From Euleptes europaea (Eukaryota; Chordata; Lepidosauria; Squamata; Sphaerodactylidae): a stretch of 64,000 nt of DNA. Shown one piece after another: positions 11,808-21,181 of the stretch. Below the pieces are notes generated by a model. It did not search any database. It was not told the DNA's origin and saw only the letters and a program-made list of their open reading frames with translations. Location: positions 25,173,720-25,237,719 of the forward strand of contig NC_079331.1 in the NCBI RefSeq assembly GCF_029931775.1. The letters are read 5' to 3'. Within the stretch, counting starts at the first letter, position 1, and each line of letters starts with the position of its first letter. A program made the translations under genes and the position numbers.

Positions 11808-11931
11808 AGGATGCCTCCTTTTGGCGGCCCGCCACACTTCTCCGCTCTGCCCATCTCTGCAGTGGGAGGGCAGGGCAGCAGCCTTGGCCTCGAGGGGTGA
11901 AGTGTGGCGGGCTGGCAAAGGGAGGCATCCT
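11808..11931. repeat. Hairpin with 33-bp arms
   Basis: AGGATGCCTCC at 11808 and GCCCGCCACACTTC ending at 11840 are mirrored by GAAGTGTGGCGGGC at 11899 and GGAGGCATCCT ending at 11931. The loop is about 58 bp. No flanking target duplication was found. Confidence 0.75.
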
Positions 11932-13757
11932 CAGCAGTGCTCATTGCCTTCAGCATTCCCACCCCCATCGTCAAACCTAGTTTTGACTGTCGTTTCCACC
12001 CCCTCCCACGCTCCTGACTGCAAGCAAGGGGAGGGCCAGCTCCCAGGCTGAGCCCTCCTTGCTCCGTTCTTGACTCATGGCCTGTTTCAGAAAGCCTGCA
12101 GCTGCTGAGCTGGCTAGTGTGCATCCAAGACGGGGCTGCCTCACAAATTGTCCTGTCTCCTTTTCCAGCCAATTAGGGAAATAAGGCCTGGCTATGTGTT
12201 TGTTTTTAATTGTGACCCTGCTGTGATTAAAAAGTTAAGATTAAAAAGCCGGCAGATTAAGACTCGTCGAGGCCTCTCCAGGGATCATGGAGGATGGGGA
12301 ATATGGGTTTTTACCAAGTGGCTTTGGCTACTCAGCTGCAAGCTGGCCCTCTGCTTTTCCTACCAGCTTAGAGGTACGTGGCTGCACATGGGAGGGGCCT
12401 GGAGGGCCTGGAGGCTTCAGAGTGGGACAGAAGACATGAGGGAAAGGGAAGAGCAGCACGGAGAAGGTTGGGACCTGCCTTGAGGCGTGAATCTGCCTGG
12501 GATGGGCCACCTTAGAGGTCTCAAAGTACAGTGGTGGAGAACCTCTCCACAAGGCCCCTTGCTGCAGAAGAGCCCAAGGTGCCACTGCCCGCTGGGGACG
12601 AGCGTGGTGCACGCAGCCAAAACTGCACACTGCCTTTTGGCCAGGATCACTTGCACAGAGACAAGGGAAGGTTCTTAGCACGGGCCTCAAACGCCTCTCT
12701 CACACGGCCCGCACAGTCTTCTTCCCCTCACCATTGCCACAAATGTTCAGACCCTGCCGCAGGAACACAGCAATTGAGGCTCCCGCTGCAGGCTGCCAGG
12801 GGCTGGGTCGGAGAGCTCCGTGTGAAGGCTGACAGGAGATGCAGGGTGGGGTGGAAGAAAGGGACCACTCACTCTCTTCTGGGGTGTTTGGCCCACCCCA
12901 CGTCAGCAACAAAAAACAGGTGCAGAGCAGAATGAGACAAGCGGGTTGTTTGGGGCCGAGCAATGGGCTTTGTGCCTTTGCAGGGCAGCAGTTTGGAAAG
13001 CTCTAGAGTGGGATTTTAGGTGGGCAAAGCGTCCCTTCAGAGGCACTGTTTTGGATGGCACATGCCTGGGGGTGGGTGGGGTATTTTTTTCATCCCTCCC
13101 TATTCAGTTCCCTGGCTCACTGCCACAGCATGAGTTTCTGACCTCTTGATGAGAATTTTGGCACAAGGAGCTTGTTTTTCCCGAGTTTTAGAAAAGTCCC
13201 CAAAAGGTTGTTTCTTGTGCATTTAGATCCTGCTGAGTCTTAAGTGGCGGATGCTTCTGTTCCTCTTAATGGCGCTGAGCCACTTGTGACGCCGAGGGCA
13301 TTTTGACGCGCTCCTGCGTGGCGGTCCCTACAGAGGCAAACGCCCTTCACCGGGCGGCCAGGAGCATTGCCTCCTGCCTGGGGGAGTCCTCTGGCCACTG
13401 CGCGACATTCACCGAAGCAGCGGGGCCCCCAGGAAACCGGGCCTTCCCTTGGCAAGGTGCTCTCTGGAAACAAGCCGAGCTCCTACAACCTCTGAGGCCG
13501 CGGCTCCTGCCTCCACCGTCCTCCTCTGCACCTCAGCCATTCATCCCTCGTGCTCCCCGGGGGGCCATGCCCCACAAGCGGCCACAGACAGCAGGCAGGA
13601 CCCAGGAGGAGGGCAGAGGCTGGGTGCGCCCGCGGGTCTAGAGGCAGGGGGGTGCCCCCCTCCTCCTCCCGGCACACCTGCGAGAGCCCAGAGGGCCCAT
13701 TTGGCTCAGGGGCCTCTCTGCAGCCATGCTAGGGACGAGGAGGAAGGGTCACCAGGG

Positions 13758-13782
13758 GAATGAATGAATGAATGAATGAATG
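13758..13782 (+). repeat. GAAT microsatellite
   Basis: Six uninterrupted GAAT units plus one base. Confidence 0.95.
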
Positions 13783-14044
13783 CCCTGGTCGAGAGCTACG
13801 GCGGCGCGGCTTCATTGGGAGTGCCGCCTGCAGTTCCGGCCACCGTGGTCTCAGGAAGGCCGCGGCAGAGCGCCAGAGGGCGGCCCTTGAAGACCGGGGG
13901 GTTTGAACCCCTTTCCTGGGGTGGGGGTACGACAGAGGCTGGTGAAGTTATGCACGGGGTTGGAGATAAATTTCCGCGGCCCCCCCCACCTTGTGGGCAC
14001 CCAGCGAAGCTGTCGGGCGGCGGGAAGGAGGAGGGCCGGTTTTC

Positions 14045-14215
14045 ATGTGCAGACTTTCTCTGCCACTTAAGGGAGACTCAGACCGGCTTCCAACAGCAGA
14101 CGCCCTGTGAGGTAGGTGGGGCTGAGAGCTGTGACGGGCCCAAGGTCGCCCAGCTGGAGGAGCGGGGAATCAAACCCGGTCCTGCAGGCCAGAGTCCACC
14201 GCTCTTAACCGCGAC
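14045..14215 (-). mobile_element. tRNA-derived SINE (reverse orientation)
   Basis: The minus strand reads a head with GGTTAAGAGCGGTGGACTCT and GGTTTGATTCCCCGC, then GGGCGACCTTGGGCC and CCCACCTACCTCACAGGG. It is the same family as the copy at 35729. It lies just upstream of the PRC1 CpG island. Confidence 0.6.
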
Positions 14216-14539
14216 ACCCCGGGAGGGGCAGGAAAGGCCCCGGGAGCCCGTCGGGGAGGGTGTGGGGAGGGGGAGTCCCGCGCGTGCACGGACGGCCACG
14301 CGCACAGGCGGCTTCCGGTCGGGGCGCAGCGGGCAGCGGCCGCCACGCCGCTCCTCGCCATAGGGGGCGCCGGGGAGCGGCAGCCCTAGGACTCGGGCAT
14401 GCGCAGATCAAAGGGGAATACGGCGGGAGGCGGGGAAAGGGCGGGCCAGGACGCCCTCGCCGGGCCCAGCGCGCATGCGCCCATCCCAATTCCGCCGCTC
14501 GGCCACCAGGGACCGCCAGCGGGCCCGTTGTTCTCTCCC

Positions 14540-14819
14540 TCCGACGCCCGATTGGCTGCGGTAAAAGGGCCCTTTGGTTCCCATTGGGTGGAACGCAAAG
14601 CTCGGGGGGCGTGGCCCACGACGACCCAAAGCGTCGCAAGGCTGCGACGGGCGAGGAGAAGGAGCAGGCGGCCGTTGTGGGCGGGGCGGCGCCTGGCTCC
14701 TGCAGCCAATGGGGGCGCGGCGGGGCCCAGTTTGAATCCGAGGCGGTGCCGTCGCCGGAGAGAGCCGCCGGGGCACGACGGAGCGGGCCGCGGGCGGGCG
14801 GACCGGCGGCAGGGCAGGC
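14540..14819 (+). promoter_or_regulatory. PRC1: PRC1 promoter: CCAAT boxes and CHR element in a CpG island
   Basis: Three CCAAT boxes are present: 14551-14555 and 14583-14587 as ATTGG, and 14706-14710 as CCAAT. They are followed by TTTGAA at 14731-14736, 84 bp before the ATG. NF-Y CCAAT boxes plus a CHR (TTTGAA) form the known signature of G2/M genes bound by DREAM and MuvB/B-MYB. There is no TATA box. PRC1 is a known G2/M gene, so the motif fits its biology. Confidence 0.65.
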
Positions 14820-17800
14820 ATGCGGAAGAGGTAGGCCGGCGGGCCGGCGGGCGGGCGGAGGACAGGGCGGGCCGGTTGGCCCCTCTCCCTCCCCCCCCAC
14901 GGGGCCGGGCTGACCGCCTTCTCCCTCCCTCCCTCCCTCCCTCCCTCCGTCCCTGCAGTGAGGGCCTGGCCAGCGAGTCGGTGTCGTGCCTGCGGGAGGC
15001 GCTGGGCCAGCTGCGCGACATCTGGGAGGAGATCGGCATCCCCGAGGAGCAGCGGCTGGAGCGGACCCAGGTGGTGAAGGAGTACGTCCAGGTGAGGCTG
15101 TGGCTCCTGCCCGAGGCCGCCCGCCCGCCTGCCCGCCCGCCCGCCTCTCCCCCGGGCCTGAAGGTGGCGGGTGGGGTTCGGCCAGGGCTTTGCCCCGGCT
15201 GCTGTGTGCTGACTGTCCCTCCTCCCCCCTCCCCGGCCGCAGGAGCTGCTGGACAAGATGATCGCTGAGGAGCAGCACCTCAAGAACCGGCTGCTGAGGA
15301 GCATCCAGGCGTGGCGCAGCCAGCTGGCCACCCTGTGCCGGGAGCTGCAGCTGGCTCCTTCCGAGGTGAGGCGGCAGCTCCCAGGCTGGCTGTGGGCACT
15401 GGGGCGGGCAGAGCTTCCGGCTGAGCCCCCGGCTCTCTCCTCCTTCTTCCCGCAGGAGGATGGGGGGGCGACCATCCTGGAGCTGGAGAAGGAGTTGCGC
15501 ATGCACGTGGAGGCCTTGCTGAAGCAGAAGCAGGAGCGCAAACAGGCCCTGCAGGCTTTGCGGGAGCAGGAGCTGGAGATTTGTGACTTGCTCTCCGTGG
15601 CACCGTACGACATCTGCGCCGATGCTGTGCCCAGCCTGGAAGACCTGGACCACTTTCGGCAACACTTGGCATCCCTGGTGGCAGAAAAGGTCAGCTGGCA
15701 GGGCCTAGGGGCAGGCGGGGCAGCTGGGGGCGGGCAGGCTTGGGTGCTGACTCCCTGCTTTGGCCCCCAGGATCGCCGGCAAGGGGAGTTTGTGGGCACG
15801 AAGCAGAAGATCATCCTCTGCATGGAGGAGCTGGAACACGTTCCTGACACCAGCTTTGAGCGGGACGTTGTGTGTGAAGAGGAAGACGCCTTCTGCCTCT
15901 CGGAAGAGAACATCGCCGCTCTGAAAAAACTGCTGCAGCAGGTGAGGGGGGGGTCCACCATGGCGCTTGGGGCTCGGCTGGGCCACCGCTCACTCTGTAC
16001 TCAGTTCTACCCAGGCTGGTTTCCCCCCCCCCTATTTTCTAGCTGGAGATAAAGAAAGCTCAGAACAAGGCTTTGTGTGAAGAACTGCGCTCCAAAATCC
16101 TGGTTCTCTGGGATCGGCTGCACGTGCCCATGGAGGAAAGAGAATCCTTTGTCCCCTGCATGGTGGGGTCTAGGAGCCAGACCATCAGTGCGGTAAGGGC
16201 CTTTGGGATCTTGCTTGCAGGCCCAGCTGCAGAGGGGTTAGGCACAAGCAAGGCTTGATCCTTGGGGGGGGGGTTCCTGATTTTTTTACACAACAAGCCC
16301 CACAGGACTTGCTCTATCTGTCTAGTTGAGGAGGAGGAGCTTTTTTCAGGGGAGGCTGCTAATCTACAGGGAAAACCATATCCGTTCAGGAGTTTTGCTT
16401 CAGGCTCCAGGGGCTCAGGGGATACTGGATTCTCCTGCATAATGCAGAGAACATGGAAGAGAAGAGAGATTGATGGATGGCTGCTTGGCTGGAGAGCAAA
16501 CCCCAAACTTGTCTCTTTAGCTGCAGTTAGAACTGAATCGTCTGGAGACACTGAAGCTCCAGAATATCCAGAACATGGTGGAGGCCCTCCGGGTGGAGCT
16601 GGCGGATTACTGGGACAAGTGCTTTTATGGCAAGGAGCAGAGGGAGGCTTTCCGTCCACTTTATGAGGGTGAGTGTCCATCTGAGGTCAATCTGGCTGTG
16701 TGCTTCCTGCCCTCGGGGGGTTTTGTCATCTCCTTTTCCTCCCCCACTCCTTTGCAGATGATTTTACTGAGGAGCTATTGCAACAACATGAGGAGGAAAT
16801 CGCACGAATAAAGCTCTTCTTTGAGAAGCACCAGGAACTCTTTGAAGCGGTCCGCAAATGGGAGGGGAACTGGCGCCTCTTCCAGGAGCTGGAGGTACTC
16901 ATTTGTTACGAGGGCCGGATATGACATAAACGTCATTGGGTCGGGCTGGGCCATGTGTACCAGCCCAGATAGGCCTCATGTACCAGCCCGACGCAGTTTT
17001 GCCTGCCCACATTGGGGCTGGGGGGTGGCTGGCGAGCCCGGAGGGTACATTGCCCTCCCCAGCCGCCCTGACTTTGGGGGCAGCAGGGGAGGGTGATCTA
17101 AGCGCTGGGCTGGAGCCCCCGCATTCTGATTCCTGCTGCCCGTCGGCTCGAAACTCCATGTGGAGGTCCCAGCCGGCACGTGGCGTGGATCAGAAGGCCC
17201 CCGCAACCCAGAATTGGGAGCAGTGAGGTGGCTGCCTTGGTTCGCGGGCTGGATAATAGCACTCAAAGGGCCCGTGGTCCTTATCTGATACCCTTGGCTT
17301 AGGAGCCCTGCTGGGTGGGCTTGCAGGTGGTTGCTGCCAGGCCTGGCCCAAGGAAGGGGGGAAGGAGGGCAGGTGGGATGGGATAAGGGATGGGAGGCGT
17401 GAAGAGCTTGTCTGACTGGATGGCCCTTCCTTTTCAGAGGAAGGCAACAGACCCGAGTCGTTTCACCAACCGAGGGGGCAACCTCTTGAAAGAGGAGAAG
17501 CTGCGGGCCAAGCTGCAGAAGACGCTTCCCAAGGTCTGTGGGTCCTGGGGTGGGGGGAGGCTGGCCGGCCAGCTTCCTGCCCCACTGAGCAGTGGCAAGC
17601 TTAACTGTTGTGTTTCAGCTGGAGGAGGAGCTGAGGGGTCGGCTGGAGCTCTGGGAGCAAAAGCGCGGCCAAGCCTTCCTCGTCAACGGGCAGCGCTTCA
17701 TGGAGCACGTGGCAGAGCAATGGCAGATGCACCGCCTGGAGAAGGAGAGAGAGCGGGAGGAGCGGGTGAGTGAGGAGTGGGTGGGTGAGGGGGTCTCTGG

Positions 17801-20074
17801 GCCATCCCCTGTGGCGCAATGGAACTGGTGGAGTCGCCTGGGGCTCCTCTTCCCACTAAGAGGGGGGGGAGTCCTCCTGCATTGAGTGAGGTCAGGCACC
17901 AAGGGCTTCTGGCCACGTACGAGTGGCTCTTGCTCGTTTGCTGCTCAAAGGGCTGGCCCGAAACTCTGTGTTTTGCCTCTGGTGTCCTTCAGGGAACGGG
18001 CTTCCAACTGGTTTCCCCCCTTTCTTTCAGCAACTCAAGAAGTCCCGTCAAATTGAGGAAGAAATGATGTATGGCAGCACCCCCAGCAAGCGTCGGGTCT
18101 TAGGCCCCCCCACCCCTGGCAAAGTGCGGAAGGTGGGTGTGCACGGCCCGCGGGATCTGGCCCTCTGTGTGCAGAGGTCGCTTTCCAAAGGGGATCATGG
18201 AAATAAATGGCTCATCCTTGCCTTGACCTCTGCACCATGGGAACAGGACAGAGGCCGCTTGCCCCCCGCCCCCCCCATGTGTGTGTGTGGTGTGTGTGGT
18301 GTGTGTGTGAAGTGCCCTCAAGTCGCAGCCGACTTATGGCGACCCCTTTTTGGGGTTTTCATGGCAAGAGACTAACAGAGGTGGTTTGCCAGTGCTTCCT
18401 CTGCACAGCAACCCTGGTATTCCTTGGTGGTCTCCCATCCAAATACTAACCAGGGCTGACCATACACCCCCCCATACACCCTGACTTTTCCTTGGCCTTC
18501 TAGTCAAAATCACCCCACCCCCAATATGCTGAGTAACTTCGTCTCTGTTAAAATGCAGATGTTGAGACCACATGCAAATGCAGCAGTTTTTCACCCAAGT
18601 TATGAAATCCCTGGGCGGTTTTGGCACTTTGGTCAATTTAAACTGCCACAAGGAGAAACAGAAGGCATCTTTGAGTTTCTCTAGAGAAGAGTCTTAAATG
18701 GCTATAGCTAAGCCATCTTTCATTAGATTTTCTTAAAATCTGGGGAAATCCTTTGGATCTTTCAGCTAACACAATCTGGCATTATAACGGAATATTCTTG
18801 GTTTCTTGTAAGGAAGCAAGTGGTAGAGAAGTTGGCAGGTTCACTGTGGAAAAAGGGCTAGACCCTCAAATTTTGAGAGTTTTGCCGGTGTGTTTGTCTG
18901 GAATGAAGAAGAGTAGGTGATGTGCCTGTGTGGGGGGGTAGGGGTTCACCAGGAGTAACCCTTGTTTTTCTTGCAGCTAAACGCCACAGCAGCCACCCCC
19001 AACAGCACCATCCGCTCAGCCTTGGGGGGCTCCGTGTTTCACTCCCCAGCATCACAACCACCCCTCTCTGGAAGCAAGGTGAGCACCTGGCCCCTGCAGG
19101 GGAGGACTGACTGCAGCCCCGCTCCCAGGCGGCATTCTTTACCATCCGCCGCTGCTTTCCCAAGCAGATGGGAGGGTTACTCTCACAAAAGAACTGTTGT
19201 CCTGCTGTGCACAGCCAGAGGTGGGGCAGCCTCTTATTCAGTCCATGCCCTGCCAAAATAGGATGCAAACCCCGCCCCCATTGTCAGGCAAGCAGCACAG
19301 TTCTTGCGAAGGCTGGTGAATGGGTCGAGGTGAGACATTCCATCTGACTGCCAAGAGTTCTAATGGCCACTGTTCCCCTCGGCCTCCACAGTCTCTCCGG
19401 ACTCCCTGTCGCACGGCTGCCAAGCCATCTCGGCCAGCCCGCGTGGAACACAACAAGGAAAATGTGTCTCAGCTCAACGGAACTTCTCTGAGCGGTGGGT
19501 GCACCTCCACAGCCCCTGCCCAGCGTACCCAGAGCATTAATTCTGTTGCCAGCACCTATTCAGAGTTTGCGGTAATTCACCTCTTCTCTAAATGCCCCTC
19601 CCCTTGGGCCAAGCACAGGCCTGCTCCGCCCTGTATTGCCTCTGGGACCTGAGCAGGCTGGGTCCCAGCTGTGAGCTGGCCAGGCTTGGCTGCTGCATGT
19701 TGCAAGGGCGGGCCGTGGTCTCCTGTGCCCGTGGCTCCCCTGCCTGCCTGTATCGTAGTGCCCGTCGCGTCAGGCAATTGGGGGCAGGGTGTCTGTCCTC
19801 TCTCTGCTGCCCCTGTGCAGACTGGCACTCCCTGTTTTTCCAGCCCCTCTGTAAAGCCACGGTTCAGGAGATGACCCTGGCCCAAATTCCCTACTCCGGA
19901 TGGAGGCTAGTGAGGGGCACAGAGCTGTTCCTTGCCTCCCAGGGTGACACTTACCATGGTGTGGTCCCTAAAGCATGTGCATTTTTCTTTTTACAGCGCG
20001 AACTTTCAAAGGCTTCCAAATCTGAGAATCGATCCCGCATTCTTAACTCTACAGTTTCTACTCTTGACAGCTGA
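14820..20074 (+). CDS. PRC1: PRC1, spindle midzone microtubule cross-linker
   Basis: Coding exons: 14820-14830, 14959-15091, 15243-15365, 15456-15689, 15771-15941, 16043-16192, 16521-16668, 16758-16894, 17438-17533, 17619-17765, 18031-18132, 18977-19078, 19392-19571, 19997-20074. They total 1812 nt, giving 603 aa; human isoforms are about 606-620. The protein bundles antiparallel microtubules in anaphase and recruits KIF4A and PLK1. Visible parts are an N-terminal coiled coil (IWEEIGIPEEQRLERTQVV), CEEEDAFCLS, the spectrin-like microtubule-binding region (about 340-460) with FTNRGGNLLKEEK, two CDK1 sites TPSKRR (T467) and TPGKVRK (T478) in a basic tail, a KEN degron at 540-542, INSVASTYSEFA, and a final RELSKASKS segment. 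The start matches human MRRSE (here MRKSEG). No exon equivalent to the mammalian KDPSLSDSS segment is seen between 19572 and 19996. Confidence 0.96.
16905..17285. mobile_element. Possible hAT-type DNA transposon fragment
   Basis: It starts near GAGGGCCGGATATGACATAAA and ends near TTCGCGGGCTGGATAATAGC, the style of 'gone-grey' hAT ends in reptiles. Clean terminal repeats and a target duplication were not found. It lies in the PRC1 intron 16895-17437. Confidence 0.35.
18280..18462 (-). mobile_element. 5S-rRNA-derived SINE with Bov-B-like tail (reverse orientation)
   Basis: On the minus strand, GGTCAGCCCTGGTTAGTATT and a GGATGGGAGACCACCAAGGA-type run derive from the 5S rRNA internal promoter. 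They are followed by CAAACCACCTCTGTTAGTCT, AAGTCGGCTGCGACTTGA and a CA-rich tail. The full plus-strand copy is at 26361-26583. It lies in a PRC1 intron. Confidence 0.75.
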
Positions 20075-20928
20075 AGAGGAAGGAAGAGGTGGGCTCCTCA
20101 GCTTCCTACAGCGGCAGCACCTCCCGCTCAGTGGACTCCCCAGCCCTCGACCACATTTCTGACCAGGCCTGTCTCATGGCAGGGAGTGCAGACCTCTTTT
20201 AATGCTCGCGCTTCATTCTAGTGCAAAGATTTTATTTTTTAAAGAAAGTAACTGTAAAGATGCAGAAGCCTGCTCCTCAGCCTGAGTTGGGGGTGCTTCT
20301 GGACCACCTGTTTTAGTTTCTTGTTGAGGTGTACAAGGATGGACCGCTCTGTAGTCATTTGTGTACAGGTACGGTGTGAGCCTCTGGGCGCTGGCATGGC
20401 AGCGCTTTTGGCACTCGCGTGTCCTTAGGTGGCCCAGAGGCAAGCAGGCACTTGGGCCACAGGCAGCGGCTTCCTTGTGAGCAAGGCAAGTGCAGCAGCA
20501 GTTCAGGGGGCAAGCCTGGGGCACTGGCAGGAGAACCTTTCCTCTAGGTTACACTGGTTCGGCTGGCATCGTGGGCCCCAGGAAGCTCAGCCTCAGCTGG
20601 TTTATTAGCACAGCTCCCCCTCCCCACTGTTGCCTACAGGAAAGGTTGGAGAAGGGCTGCCCCCACCCCCTTTGTGTGGGATGTGGTGGCGGGGAGACTG
20701 GGTGTGACAGAGAGAGGTTTTCCCTTCTGCATTTGATTATCAGGGCCTGATTTGCACTTTGTTTTCACTACAGCCCCCATTATTTATTTGGATGCCCTTT
20801 TGCTGTCAGGCACATGTTTTTTGTTTCCTATTCTCTCTGCAAGTTGGACACCCCCCACCCACCCTGCTTGCTGAAGCAGCAGACCCTGCCTCCACCACGA
20901 AGAAAATTTACTGTAAAGACACCGTAGC

Positions 20929-20940
20929 TTTATTAATAAA
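20929..20940. terminator. Palindromic poly(A) signal shared by PRC1 (+) and RCCD1 (-)
   Basis: TTTATTAATAAA is its own reverse complement and contains AATAAA on each strand. It lies 855 bp past the PRC1 stop and 242 bp past the RCCD1 stop. No other canonical hexamer appears between either stop and this site, so both transcripts probably end here and overlap by a few tens of bases. Confidence 0.7.
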
Positions 20941-21181
20941 ATGAATTATTAGATGCATTATTATTATTATTATTAACTCTGCAGGGAATACAGCAAGAAT
21001 GACTCTACTGATGGTGGTTTTGTTAAAACTATTTCTCTCCATCCATTCACACACACACCCCCGTCTCGAAGCACCTGTTGGCAAGAATGCTGAACCAACA
21101 GACTTTGTTGGCACCTTCTGCAGGCCAGGCAGGGGCTCCTCCGGGCACCCTGCCAGCAACAGGTCTTCTCTGTCTTGTGGG

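Larger units (their letters stand above)
10870..14500. other. VPS33B-PRC1 spacer
   Basis: No gene is recognisable. Open frames on both strands are of the length expected for GC-rich DNA and match nothing I know. Contents seen are a hairpin at 11808-11931, a GAAT microsatellite at 13758-13782, a SINE at 14045-14215, and the start of the CpG-rich PRC1 promoter from about 14250. Confidence 0.6.

Noticed and set aside
14205-15961. Minus-strand open frames of 486 and 517 codons over the PRC1 start
   Set aside because: They are GC-rich shadow frames opposite confirmed PRC1 exons and the CpG island. The translations are low-complexity Pro/Arg/Gly and cross real splice sites.
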